A DNA stretch of 64,000 bases, taken from assembly GCA_949825025.1 (NCBI GenBank), contig OX463778.1, forward strand, positions 50,988,829-51,052,828, read 5' to 3'. The stretch is from Siphlonurus alternatus (Eukaryota > Arthropoda > Insecta > Ephemeroptera > Siphlonuridae). A model generated the notes under the pieces. It did no database searches and was not told the origin of the DNA. It worked only from the letters and a program-made list of their open reading frames with translations. The position numbers and the translations under genes were made by a program. This document shows, piece after piece, positions 1-13,182 of the stretch. Every line of letters starts with the position of its first letter. The stretch's first letter is position 1.

Positions 1-1536
1 GTATATTTTTAATTGTTGTGAGTAATTCTGATTAGATAAAATATAAATTTGTATAAAATAATTAAACTACAGCAATTTTAATTTCGTACATAAAAATACA
101 CCAGCCAAAGCGAAGAAAAAAAGTTTTTTTGTGGGAAAATGATATTATTAATATTACAGCAGTTTTATATTAGTGATGATGTATTTTTTTTTCTGTTTTA
201 TTTTTGCTAGATGTGATCGTCAAATTACAGAGCTTTAAATACGGCATTAAGTCACTACACGTATGTATATTATGTGCCAGTCTAGCTGCTATACATGCAG
301 AACATTAGCTGCAGCGCGACGTTACTCACCACTGCTATTTGAAACTTTTACAAAACTAATGTACTGTCTGATTCATTAAAAAAAGTGCTGTTTTTCACTC
401 TGTCAACAGATATGATAGCCAAACAAAACACAAATTATGAGAGTTTCCAAATATTTTTCAAAATATTATAGCGTGGACGTGTTTCAAAGAGAATACCTGC
501 TTTCATTTAAACGGCTGAAAGAGTATTTATTTTCCTAATTTCGACTGCAGTGCATGTAATTTTAAACATCTTAAGTTCATTGTTATGGCTATACAATCAG
601 CCATTATATCATAATTATTTTTCATGCTGTGGATAGCACGATATTGATAATATAACACTGATAACGTAGAAAACACATTAAATTTGTATATGACAGTAAA
701 ATGAATCAGACAAGACACTAGTATTCAATATTTTGTTTTTTAAATTTTGATAAGACTTTGTGTTTTTGCGTTATCATGCAAATTGCGTGGGAAGCAACCA
801 TTTAAACATTCTCAAAGTTCCACTGCGTTTGGTGATAAGCCCAGTGCATGATACTCGTTTGGCAGAAATTGTTTTTTATATTATGCTTGGAAATTACACT
901 TAATTTCAGAAAAGCAATTACGTTGAAACAAGTGACAGTCAAGAATGGAGTATCGACCTCAAAATTTTTATTGCAAAAATGGATGGAAGGTGCAAAATTA
1001 TGCCACTCTGATTTTTTCAAGATTTTTTAAGAGCCCGAAAATATTTTAAGAGAGTTGTCTAGAGGCGTCACTTTCTCTGTAATTTTTTTAAAAATAGTTC
1101 CTGGACTCTAAAAAATCTGAAAAAAAAAAAAATCAGGGTGGCATAACGTTGCACCTTCTATCCATTTCTGCAATAAAAAAAAATTGAGGTCGATACTTCA
1201 TTGATATAATAAAAATAATGACACACTTAGCTAGAGGATATATATCAAATTAAGGTATAAAATTACATGATGATCAGAGTCCATATAATGAGACACAATT
1301 TTGGTTCCTTGCAGTGAAATTATTATATATTTTCAAGTGGATTCATCGCACTATAAATTATGAGAGGCGCCTCCATGACGAAAGGATACCTTTTAATTTG
1401 AGTCAAAAGTGCAGTAACTGCCACATTTCTATACGATATAACGTCGTTAGAACCATTTCCCCCCTTGTTATTGTGTCTTATGTGCAATATATATTTGGGT
1501 GAAATAAATAAAGAATTCCCTTACTTTAAAACTCAC
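1..1536. other. srp intron, left end of window
   Basis: AT-rich intron downstream of the basic-tail exon. It holds one fold-back element (944-1202) and no exon I could support. Confidence 0.7.
944..1202. mobile_element. A-type fold-back MITE, copy 1
   Basis: The terminal inverted repeat begins TGGAGTATCGACCTCAA and mirrors across the whole element. No coding capacity. It shares with the A, B and C copies a core of CTGATTTTTTCA, then TTCC(T/C)GG, and TCTATCCATTTCTGCAATAA in its arms. Confidence 0.8.
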
Positions 1537-1645
1537 CAAGTGCAGATGCGTCCATCTTCATGGAATTGGAGGCGTGACGTTTGGCCGCACTGGCCTCGTC
1601 AGTCCTGCCACTGGCGCCACTACTCTTGGGCTTTCTTTTTCGCGT
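1537..1645 (-). CDS. srp: srp exon with the basic tail after the C-finger
   Basis: A 109-nt exon, phase 0 in and phase 1 out: acceptor TTTGATTGACAG and donor TTG|GTGAGT. It encodes TRKRKPKSSGASGRTDEASA and AKRHASNSMKMDASAL. TRKRKPK directly after KKDNIQ is the conserved basic arm of GATA C-fingers; it contacts the DNA backbone and minor groove and acts in nuclear import. The exon is small and is overlapped by longer open frames on the other strand that are only its shadow. At least one more coding exon must follow to the left of the window. Confidence 0.93.
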
Positions 1646-2866
1646 CTGTCAATCAAAGAACCGTATCAGACTCCATTGTTGTGACCCCAGGGACATGTCC
1701 GGAACCTCCGCAGACGACTCGTGGCGCCGAGCACACAACAACACGCTGCAGCAAATTGAACGTCCCTCAGAGATCAAGGGACCTCAAGATTATAAGTATT
1801 GTCATGAATGGACTCAACAATAGAGACGTTATGTCTGGATTAGATTAAACAGTAAACACAAGTTCCTGTTATCCGTTATGTTACTATATAAATCAACTTT
1901 GTATTGGGAATATTATGGAATCAGGAAGGAAGTATTAAGAATTATTATAATGAAAATATTATAACGCATTCATTATAACTTATAACATGTCTAAAAGACT
2001 ACACTACCTGAAAACTGAGATATACTTCAGTCTTTTTGCTAACATGTGTTGACCAAGCATGTTGTGATATTAAAGATATTATTTGCATATCGTTTATTTT
2101 TGTTTTCTTAATAAAGTCATTTTATTTGATGATTTAAAAGTGATGACTCAGCCTCTTTGTGAAGTAAAATATTTTGCAAACACCGAGTAAACAATTGTCA
2201 CGTTTTTATATCACAACAATAACAAACTGTATTGTTACTCTGAGTCATTGTCAATGTAATTACTACTAATTATAAAATTGACTTAATTTTAATTGTCTTA
2301 GAATTTAAAAAGAAAACATTTATAATTCAGATTTAATATGCACATATATATATACACACAACCATGATGCTCTCATCATGCATATAACGATATTTCATTA
2401 CAATTACATACCGCATTTTATATTGTACACTGCTTTAAAAAAAATGTTCCTGCAGATTAAAATTTATGTGTAATTTGTCTACATTTCTTCATTTTCAGGG
2501 ACATAAACTTTAAACTTTTTTAAAAAGCAGTGTATAAAAAATACATCAAGCCAATATTTGCAATAACTTGGGTACTTGGGTGCATAAGACCATGAATATT
2601 TTAATTTACCCCATATATGTCAAAGAAATTTGAAAGTTTAATGTTCAAATTTTGCATAGAAAAATAATCAACACACAAAAATGAAGTGGATTTCTTTGAA
2701 TGAAAATGAATTTATACTGATGACTTATGAATAAGCTTACCCCCAAACTGTTTACTTTTTATATTATTTGTAAAAATCCTCACTCATATACTTTCTGTGA
2801 TTGGGTGAATGGAGGGGGCGCTACCTCAACACATGAAAGTAACATGTGAGATCAAAGTGTCCTCAC
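1646..2866. other. srp intron between C-finger and basic-tail exons
   Basis: AT-rich and without a supportable exon. There is a short inverted pair near 2435-2450 and 2515-2532 (TTTAAAAAAA / TTTTTTAAA type) but nothing element-like. Confidence 0.7.
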
Positions 2867-3031
2867 CTGAATGTTGTCCTTCTTCATGGCTAGCGGCCTG
2901 CTAACGCCGTGCAGCTTAAAGTAGAGGCCGCACGCGTTGCAGACGGGCTCCCCCAGCGTGTTGCGCCGCCACAGCGAGGTATTGGTGGTGCGGCAGTTCG
3001 AGCAGCTCAGCCCCACGCGACGGTTTGCAGA
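2867..3031 (-). CDS. srp: srp exon with the C-terminal GATA zinc finger
   Basis: A 165-nt exon, phase 0 on both sides: acceptor TTTGGTGCAG and donor CAG|GTGAGG. It encodes [10 protein letters not shown], then the C-finger CSNC...CNAC with 17 residues between pairs ([19 protein letters not shown]), then [21 protein letters not shown]. This is the finger that recognises WGATAR and it is needed by every isoform. All four cysteines and the LWRR core are intact. The basic tail that completes DNA contact is in the next exon. Confidence 0.97.
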
Positions 3032-4732
3032 CTGCACCAAACACGTCAGTTAATAACCAGGAACTTGGTGGGTTAACGGAGACGTATCACAGCCTTTTTA
3101 ATAAAATCTGGCGTTTTCATCGATACTATTTTTACCATTGTATAAATCCCATTTCCATTGTATGCTCTGATTATTTTAAATTCATGATTAGGCTTTTTTC
3201 TTTTTCAAATTATCCAAGGTTGGATAGATTCATTTATATAAAGCTTTGTATCAAATTAATGAAAATAACAACTCTCCTTGTGATGTTAAGAATGAAGACA
3301 CATTATATTAATATTGCTGAGATACGTCTTCATCGATATAGAGCTTATAATTATTGAAGCAAAATCATTCACAAAACAACATCCATTCTGATAAACTTAT
3401 TTTTTTTACAAAGTTAAAAGAAGGCTGCAAAGCAAAATAAATAAAAGAAATTTATATAAAAAAAAACTTGAAAATGCAAAAAGCGCATTGTTTGCAATGC
3501 ACTTTTCTTGGGCCTGGTTTCAATAAAGACCATTTTGATATACATAGATAATTAGTTAATTAATTAATAATTAATTCTGTTAATTAAATAGAATTTTTTA
3601 GCATTATTTTATAATATAATATTTAGCAATAATCACACTTTCGCATTTGTAAATCCTATACGCAAAAGTCAATGAAAATTTTAGTAATATATTGTAGTGA
3701 ACATGCATATCGTCAATGTAGCACAAAAAGAAACAAGTTCATTGGGAAATAAGCAGAATCGAAGAGGGCGAAAATCCACATCCCATTTAAAGGATTTTGG
3801 ACCTTTTTGGTTTTCTCTTGATACCTATGAGCTTGTGTCTTTTTGTGCGCTGAGACGATAAATATGGTAAGTTTTTTAGTTATTGGTGAATAAAATTAAA
3901 CAGTGGTTCAAAGAAGAGCAGATAGAAAAGGGAAAGGTCAGGAGGTTGGGAGTAAAAAGCGCTACAAAGGATTCCCGGACTTTAAATCTATAAAAAAAAA
4001 ATACCAGCGACCATGTTAGGGGTTTGCATTTAAAACACCCCAAATTTTAATTTACAATAATTACTATCTATATAAAAAAAACACACACTATAGTATTCGG
4101 GATAGTGAGGGTTAAAGCAGAGCAATACAAAGCAGTGTTGGTGCAGATGGGACGCTCTTGCAAGTAATACAAGTTTTGTGCAATAAATAATCTCTTATAT
4201 TAAGAAGGTAAGAGAGAAAAAAATGTAACTATAACAAAATTCAACATGCCGGGAAATTGTAAGGAACTGCAGGGTTGACTGGAAAATTGGTGCTGGAAAA
4301 AGCCAATAAACCAAAGGGAATTTTGTAAGCGATTTACAGCGATTTGGAATTAGGAATAAAGTAGAGATGGAATTTTTTTAGAGGATAAATATAATATATA
4401 GGATTCAATTTCGGAAAATTCAGAAAATTGCATGAATATTTATTTTCATACTAAAAAGAAATAATTATTTGTTCACACAATGTAATAATGCGAGCCAATT
4501 AATTACAATTTCTAATATTTTGACATTTTTTTTTATATATTTATTGAAACGATCTTCAAATTAAAGTCGTAATTTTTGTTTACCCGATTTGAACATGATC
4601 GAAGCAGAATTTTCCGTAGGTAATAAAGTTGTTTGTTGATGGAAAAGGAAGTAAAAAAATTCAACCATTCTCACTAAGACCACTTCTCAGTTTTTTAAGT
4701 GTGATATAAAAAATTCCGTAATTGACACCTAC
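3032..4732. other. srp intron upstream of the C-finger exon
   Basis: AT-rich sequence with no coding signal on either strand. The 290 bases between 4B and 4A (4903-5192) form a separate short segment that contains a short inverted repeat, AACACCGAGAACA / TGCTCTCGGTGTT, at 4967-4999. Confidence 0.65.
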
Positions 4733-4902
4733 CAACCGTCTGTTGGAGGCGGTAGATTTCTCCTCCAGGAGACCGGGGGACGGTCGTTGGTACGGGGACG
4801 GTCGCTGGTACGGGGTCATGCCCCCGTTTACGTAATGCGAGAATCCTTTGAACGAGGAGGGCGCGGAGGGCGCAGTGGAGTAATCGCTCTCAAGTGAACC
4901 CA
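4733..4902 (-). CDS. srp: srp exon 4B: finger-less alternative exon
   Basis: A 170-nt exon between the two finger exons, with acceptor TTGATTCCAG in phase 1 and donor TTG|GTAGGT in phase 0, the same phases as 4A. It encodes about 56 residues: GSLESDYSTAPSAPSSFKGF, a Gly/Pro/Tyr stretch with the tandem repeat PYQRPSPYQRPS, and LLEEKSTASNRRL. Spliced to the C-finger exon it would read [16 protein letters not shown]. Fly SrpC, as I recall, has a similar Arg-rich peptide just before its only finger, so this is probably the exon of the one-finger isoform. An alternative donor four bases further (GTAG|GTGTCA) would break frame with the next exon. Confidence 0.85.
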
Positions 4903-5192
4903 CTGGAATCAAGCAAGGAAGATTCGTCTCAGGAGGGGTCGTTATGGCAACCTTGTGACGTCACCACAACACCGAGAACAACGGTGCTCTCGGTGTTCTT
5001 CAGGGAGATTTCATTACGGGATGAGTGATCCGAGTAGAAATTTAAGTATGGAGTGAAAAAATATTATTTTACGGTGTTGAATTCCCAATAATTAAACAAA
5101 AGCTCCAATAAATTAATTCTTCAGGGAGCACTCTTCCTGATCAAGGACAGGACTTTGGTGGTTCAAGGACGAAGGAAGGTTAGGAGACTCAC

Positions 5193-5392
5193 CATACGGC
5201 GCGGCTGCTTGACCAGCGGCCGGTTCATGCCATTCATCTTGTGGTACAGGCCGCACGCGTTGCATAGGTAGTGTCCGGTACCATCCCGGCGCCACAGGGG
5301 CGTTGAGATGGCACCGCAGTTGACGCACTCACGGCCCTCAGAGAAGAATTCGGTATCCTCAACTGTGTAATTTGCTAAACCTGCAGCCAACC
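5193..5392 (-). CDS. srp: srp exon 4A: N-terminal GATA zinc finger
   Basis: A 200-nt exon, phase 1 in and phase 0 out. The donor is a perfect ATG|GTGAGT. It encodes the N-finger with a CVNC...CNAC spacing of 17 residues, including [18 protein letters not shown], and ends [11 protein letters not shown]. The next exon then begins [10 protein letters not shown], which restores the canonical GATA inter-finger linker. The acceptor could be CATGCAG (start 5392) or GCTGCAG twelve bases further in (start 5380); both keep frame. In GATA factors the N-finger stabilises binding to palindromic sites and contacts Friend-of-GATA cofactors (U-shaped in fly). It is alternative to exon 4B. Confidence 0.95.
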
Positions 5393-6807
5393 CTGCATGG
5401 GTTAACAATATAAGCTTTCATCATGTCATTGCTTATAAAATAAGCATATATGTATAAAAAACTTATTATCATTAATTAAAAATATTATTAGTCAATAAAT
5501 TTTAGATTGTCTGTATGTGACTATTTAATTGTAGTATACTTGTAGAAAAAAAAATGTTCCATTACTCTTGAAAAATATAAAATCAATAAATTTTAATGAA
5601 ATGTTAGTAAAATTAGCACTGCATTTTGTTTTTGGTATCCCCATTCACAATATCACTTTATTAATTAACGATATTTTATTAACTTTTCATGTAAAATATA
5701 TAAAAAAAACATAATTATTAAATTCGCATCATTGTATAAACGTAATAGCATTATAGAAACTTTAAAACTAAAATACGTATCAAATGAGATTTTATTATTT
5801 GTAATTTTATAATGAATTAAAAATAATCAACTAAAGTAAAACGTGGATATCTTTTCGAGTTATGTTCTAAAAAAAGACTGAGCCAAAAGAATAGTACCTC
5901 TCATATTTAAAATATAAATGTGTATAAGTTTATTATATTTATATATATAGTATATAGGGTCACTAACGTATATAGCTCATGCACTGAGAGGTGTCTGGTG
6001 AAGTTTTTTTTTTATGTGGGCGGCGTGCGTGGCTTCTCATCCTGCTGATCTAGCAAGAATGCAAGCACAATGCAGCTTTATATTATACTCATCAAGTACA
6101 GAGAATGCACAGACAAAACAAGCTACATTGCCGTTGAAATAAAAAATATATTTATACATAATTTACAATGTGCATAGTTTCTATATGACCTCGATTATTT
6201 CTCATAATGTTTTAACTGGAAATACTGTCTATAATTAATGTTATGATACATCTAAAAATAAAAATCAAAATGGTTATAATTACACTAAAAAAAAAGGCCT
6301 GCAAGAAGTGTAAATTAAAACAAAAATATGTAACCGTTGTCTCCGCTTTAACTTTCAAAACATAATTTTACTTTGAACTTATCCAAGAACTAACCACCCT
6401 CAACAGACAGTTATGTGATCTAACTCTATATGCATGTCATAACCATACATATCTCAATCTTGATCAACAGTAGGGTGTTTCATTGCATTCCGATTATTCG
6501 TATTTAATTACTGATGATACCATTTTCGTCTTTACAATGATACGAGTCCCTCATGCAGCAGCGTGTCACACGAGGAGAGATAAGTGTGAGGCAGGGAGAT
6601 CAAGTGGCTGTCGGCCGGCTCCAGTGAGCCACTAGTCGCCGTCTGCATGCGCGTGCATTCCAGCCTGTCTCAACTAGCAGCTAACTCCATTCAAATCGCC
6701 TGTGTGTACGTCTTTCATTCATTTCTCAGTAATATCATCATCATTTCATTCAACTTTAACGAGCAGCACACTTATAAATATATTTTAATATATTTTTACC
6801 AGGTGTA

Positions 6808-6809
<2 letters not shown>

Positions 6810-6896
<87 letters not shown>
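6810..6896. repeat. (GA)n microsatellite
   Basis: About 87 bases of uninterrupted GA in an srp intron. Shorter GA tracts are at 17339-17359 and 25851-25866. Confidence 0.95.
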
Positions 6897-6901
<5 letters not shown>

Positions 6902-9900
6902 AGTATTGTATATCATCATGCATCATTATCATGATGCTTTAAAAAAAAAAAAAGAGTAAGTGTAAAATTGCCATGTCTGCAAAATGTGGCTTGTCCATTA
7001 GATTTACGCCCCCTCAACTGAATACCATCAGCTGAAACTTTATATTTATGTCGGGGCAAATCGGAGACTTTTAATGGTAGAGTCACTAATACCGCCTGAC
7101 TAAAACGTATATAACGAACAGGCTTATAGCTCCACTTACTGCTGTGTCCGCAATGTACTGTATACTTCACGCGCAATTGTATTTGCGTTTCAACAATTCC
7201 CTTTTGTCTTTTGCGTCTTCAACACTTGTTTCAGTGAAATACAACAAAAACATGTACTGAAAACTAGAACTATTTGTACTACTTAAAATGACTTAAGTAT
7301 TTTATTTAATTAATTCAAATGGATTTGTATAATATTACATATATATCACTCGGAGTGCAGGAAAATAATTAAAATATTTTCATTAGAAACTTCCTGATCA
7401 ATTCAATATTTAATACATACATCATATTATATAATAAATGCATCGTGTATGAACTTTCAGTTGATATGCAAGACAATATTTTTTATAATATTCAAACACA
7501 TGCAGTCTAATCTCATAGAAAAACATTAAGTCTAACTAATATATTTCATATTTTAAACGATGATCCGTGAACTTTCTTAGTTGCGCTTTTTTGTTGCTCA
7601 CTTGCCACCATTTGTTGACCTGTTGCTCCCTTCCCATGCGGCGTTTCTCCCTCTCGGTTCTCCCTCTGATTAATGACAATTTAGGGGTGAAAAAACAGTA
7701 AGCCATGACAAAATGTTAATGGTTTTGTTAATAAGCATTTGACACATTTCTACGCGCATCAATGCTTTACGACACTTTCATACTTTCGTGGGAGAGTTCA
7801 AATTAAAAAAATATAAAATGTACGAACAAAAAACTTAACTGTTAGTATAGATTTTAGCCTGGAAATTTGTAAAATATTAGTATTATCAAATTTCAGCACT
7901 AATTCGTGTATTAAAAACTACTAGGGTAAAATGATTAATTCATTGAATGAATTTTACGATAAAAAGATTAATTTTAAAGTTTTAAAATCATCCATTTTAT
8001 ATAGTGCAGCTAGATTGTATGGAATTAATATTGGAGTTTGAGGAAACACAAACTATAATAGTTGGATTTCCCACTGTGTATATATAAACGGAAAGACATC
8101 GATTAGAAAGACACAGAGAATATAATATATATTATGCATCAGTGTGTCAATTAAAACAATAAATTTTTTTATTAAAGCAATTACTTTTTTATTGTAATTA
8201 ATTGTTTGGTTCCAGATATTAAGCAATTGAAACACAAAAACTAATTAAAATCTCTGCATTTTCCACATAAGAATTAACTGATAAGCTTATCAACAGGGAA
8301 AAGCATAACTGAGAAAGTCTAGAATATTAGGAAGTGTTTTTTCTCTGTGGTTTGAGTTTTTTTTTTTTTTTTTTTTTTTTGTTCCTGCACGGGGGATTAG
8401 CATTGACAGTTGGGACTGGGGGAACTTGCGGCGCGCCGAGTAGTGAGGTCGGAGAGTTCACAACGATTGTACCGATCATCATTCACTACAGACACGACCA
8501 CGTGTTTGTCCGGAGGCTCTCACGGCTGGAGACGATTGTAATAATAATCATATACTCATGTTACCACACCATTAATTTGCCGTATATATAGTGTACATGA
8601 ATTCAATACACTGAGATATGACCAAAAATAAGAATCTATTTATTTAATTGAATTTGTATCATAGTAAAAAAAAAAAAGGTAAGTATGCATTTTGTGTCAT
8701 TATGAAAAATATTTCAGTATATTTTAAACATGATGATTTCATTATACTCAATAATAATTATAGTCATGATGTAGTAATTAAACCTGCTATTAAGTATATA
8801 GACGCATTACCTTTTTTTAATTTAATATTGTTTGCTGAAAAAAATATAATGTCATAAAAATAATTTACATTTATTTAAATTCTAAATAAAAAGCTACTAT
8901 AAGAACACATCAGCAATTTAATTAGGAATATTATTAACTCGAAATTGTCTGCTTATAAAACGTAACAACAATTGACAAACATTACAACAATGGCTGAGAA
9001 GTTCGTGTTTATGTCTGTGGCGTGTACTTGGCTGATGCACACGCGAGGTCGCTCTGCCCGCATGGCGTGGAAGCGTCTACAGGGAGCACCTCACAGATTT
9101 GAACAGCCCGCACAAATCCAGCCTGAGCTAGCACCATGTTAGCGAGAGAGATCCAGGTCTGTGGGGCGCAAATCAAACTTTCGACCTCAAATTTGGTGAT
9201 TTATTGATGACTGTGATTATTTCAGAGGAAAACGTACTTGTAAGCCCTTTTAACTAAAAATAAAATTATGGGACATTGAAATCTCCATAAAAAATTATGC
9301 CTTTTTTCAAAATTATCTTTTCAAGCTTTTCGTATAATGTATTTCGATAGTAAACTGATTACCAAAATCACATTCTTAAAATAAGAATATCTTCAAATTT
9401 TAAACAAATGTGAGTTTTGAAAATTGTTATCAGTGCCACTGGCATGTAACGTTATTTGAAAATAGTTGCATGCAGTTGGTAGGTGGCGTGTCCACGTGGT
9501 CAAATGATTGACATCAGTGACAGCGGCAAGGCGACACGCAGCCAGCCTGGCTGACGGCTGCATGGCTGCTATCACAACCAACACACTTCCTCTCGCCGCC
9601 CTCGCTGATAACAAAAGCGAGGCCGCGGTTCGCACCCCGAGCGCACCCGATCGACTTGGTGCAACGAACTCGAACTGATATTTCTAATGACTCATTACAA
9701 TTTCATAAACTATGCATCTGAATAACAACACAAATTTGCATTCAAGCATACGGTTCGACCTGCTTTTTTTTAACTGCATGATTAATATTATTTTTATAAT
9801 TATAGCTATAAAATAAGTAATTGTCCGCATTTAGCAACCGCTCTACAAGTTCATCTTTTTATCATGACTACCGTTGCATAAAAATCATCATCATATCTAA

Positions 9901-10136
9901 TCGTAGGTTATACATGGTTTGATTGGTATAAAATTTAAAAAATAATATTTCACAAAATTCACTAGAATATGTTATGCATTTTAATTAAGGTGTAATTTAT
10001 ATTCTCTTGGATTGTTAAGGTTTATTCTGGAACAACTTATAAATTACCACATTTAATTTGTGGCATGAAATCTTCAACAGATTGTATAACATTATCCGAT
10101 TTATTTATTTATTTTATTTATTATTATTTTTCTAAA

Positions 10137-10509
10137 TTAAGGTAGAGATAATACGGATCAGCTGGCCCAATGCTAAAAAAATCCCAGTCATAAAAATTAT
10201 GAAAAAAAATTAAAATGTTCTCCTCTACATCCCCTATCAGTAGGTAAAATATCAGGTATACAAAAACGAGCTAGTTTTCGAGTAATTAATTTTCAAAGTT
10301 CTCTAATTTAACATGGAGAAATGGAACTTACATGTTAAATTAGTCAACTTTAAAAATTAATAACTCGAAAACTAGCTCGTTTTTGTATACCTGATATTTT
10401 ACCTGCTGATAGGGGATGTAGAGGAGAACATTTTAATTTTTTTTTCATAATTTTTATGAATGGGATTTTTTAGCATTGGGCCAGCTGATCCGTGTTATAT
10501 CTACCTTAA
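10137..10509. mobile_element. Fold-back element, TTAAGGTAGA ends
   Basis: Two arms of about 180 bases are almost perfectly complementary. They include GATCAGCTGGCCCAATGCTA and AACGAGCTAGTTTTCGAGTA and surround a short loop near 10312-10330. There is no coding capacity. Few arm mismatches suggest a fairly young insertion or a gene-conversion-like process. Confidence 0.85.
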
Positions 10510-10884
10510 ACATCAAGGTTTTACGCTGATATTTGATATATAATAGCAAAACAAAATTTCATCTCCTTAATGCAATCAATTTATTTAAATGCAGCGTTCT
10601 CTTCATCACGTATAGAATTGCGTAGCAGCAACTCGCTCGTTCGATTAAAAGCCACATTTTGCAATTAAATGCACCAGACAAGGCGATGTCTGGACACAAT
10701 GAATGTGATTGAATGATGAAAGCGAGTCTTGTTTTGCTCAAAATATGCACGTGCAGGGATTACTGCTTTATTGAAGTGTATCTACAGAAATGGAGAAGTG
10801 CGCACGCCACGTATAAAAATACTTCTTATTTCTTATATATGTTTTAAATTACAATATGCATCATTTATGAAACAAAATATTTTA

Positions 10885-11221
10885 AATGAACAACATACAT
10901 AAAATTTTTTTATTGCAGAAATGAATAGAGGGTATCAAATTATGCTTCTCTGAATTTTTTCAGACTTTTTTTGAAACCCAGAACTATTTTTAAATAATTG
11001 CTGAAAGTGCGGCCACGCCCCCTGGAGGCGTCAATAGGAGTCTCATGTCTATCCTTTTTATTAAGGATTCAGAGATGCCAACTAACTTACAGAACTTTCA
11101 ATAATTATTTAAAAATAGTTCCGGGTCTCACAAAAATCTGAAAAAATTCAGAGTAGCATAATTTGGTGCCCTCTATTCATTTCTGCAATAATTTTTTTTC
11201 ATATATATACGTTGTCCATTA
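10885..11221. mobile_element. B-type fold-back MITE, copy 1
   Basis: The ends are AATGAACAACATACATAAAA and the mirrored GTTGTCCATT. The arms contain the shared core and TTGCAGAAATGAATAGAGGG. The centre has CGGCCACGCCCCCTGGAGG. Confidence 0.8.
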
Positions 11222-12577
11222 TAGAATTATTAAATGCCAAGATGTAAGTTAAATAAGTTCATATTGATTTTTTTTTGTAGTTTTAAGGTATACCAAATTT
11301 AAATTTGCATATACGAATAAAAAAAAAATTGTTTAATTTTTATAGTAAAAATATTGTAAAATACAATTTCTATTTTTTTTTTTTTCACAATTTTAAAACA
11401 CTTAATTCTGAAATATTTGCTAATGAAATAAATACTTACATATATATTTGTTACATTTGTGCATCACATATAGATATTTATTAACCTGCTCTTTCTGTGG
11501 TGTTCATTTTATTTGCTATTAAAGCTACTTATTATTTTTAACTAGGCAATAACTCGGCCGCGCCCACAGTCCCGATTATAGTCCCGGCAGCAAGGACTGT
11601 TTTGTTTGAGTCTGCCGAGGCGCCGTTGGAATGGCTCAATTTACCGTCCTAATAGCGGAAAGCTTTTCTCTCCGGCCACATGCAGGCAAAGTGCTCGCCG
11701 CAGCGAGACGATTTATCGCCCCAGACGGTACAACAAGATGAGGGAGGGGCGAGCGTGACAAAGTCCAGACCACAAGGGACCGTTTTAAACCCCTTCTCAC
11801 CCCTTTCAGAAATAAGTTGACTTTGCTTTAGACCTAAAATAATAATAAAAAAGTAGAAATTTCTTATTTGACTTTTCATATATACTGTGACATAAACTGT
11901 GTTATCTCAATTTTTTAAATCTATTTTCTTGTTACAGACATTATCATAGGTAAATGTTTACATTAATGTCTTCTATATTTCAATGAAGCTTTGATTTATA
12001 GCATTTCTGATCACAAATATGTACTTTATTTGGAGGTGGATGGCTTCTTTCCTAAGAAAATTTAATTTTTCTTGGAGCAAAATTAAAGGCATCACTAAAT
12101 AGCAACATGACCCACCACACTCACCAATAATGCTACATTCTAGGAGTACCAACATAATTTTTCTATTTTTTTTTCTATAAAAAAACGTTTATATATTTTA
12201 TAATATAAATATATTATAAATTAATTATAAAAATTGATATTTATTTTCTAAGTGATACAGTTGAATTAACAGGTCATTGAATTGTAACATTTTTGTAATA
12301 AAGTGAAACTTTAATAAAAAAATAAAACTAAATTTGTTTTGTGAACGGTTAATTAAATTTTAAATGCTTCTTAGAAAATATTTTATTTTTGAAGCTCATA
12401 ACATGATGTAAAACATAACTGCTACGAGTATATGGAGCTGCTGGGCGAGAAAGAGTGTAAGAAAGTAAGTAGCTGTCATAAATCTAGTGGATCTTCATCT
12501 CGCAGCATCTCTGCTATAAATACGAACCAGCAGCATATAGAGGTGCCTGCGTATATAGCTATAGAGCTTGTATATTA

Positions 12578-12699
<122 letters not shown>

Positions 12700-13182
12700 C
12701 TCTCACGCATGTACACACTCTCTCATAAATCCAGGACTTCCTAAGCGCACTACCTCTTGTGTCTCCCAACCCCACAACAATAAACCCTTGGCATGATATA
12801 AAATTATGACATAATTAAACTATAGACCTGCTTATGTTTACAAATTTAAGAGACAACAAAAAAATGCAGACAACAGTGAGATCTTTATCATAAAAAGAAC
12901 ACTTGTTATAACGATATTGTATTCCACAACAATTTACTTTATCTATATGAATTCATTATATATATTTATTTTAAATTATGTAACCCCATTGTAACATATA
13001 AGAAACCCCATTACAAGATTATTGTCGTGTATTCGACTCTGATGAATTTTACCAAATTATTGGATATTAAATACACCGTTTTATTATTTAGTTAACAATG
13101 CATTTAGATGATTTTCCTAACAAGATACAAAATACAATTAAAAAAGTTAGTATGTAAATTAAAAAAAGAAAATAATGCTCAC

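Noticed and set aside
1465..1848. Plus-strand proteins over 1.5-1.8 kb
   Set aside because: They are shadows of the minus-strand basic-tail exon and its flank.
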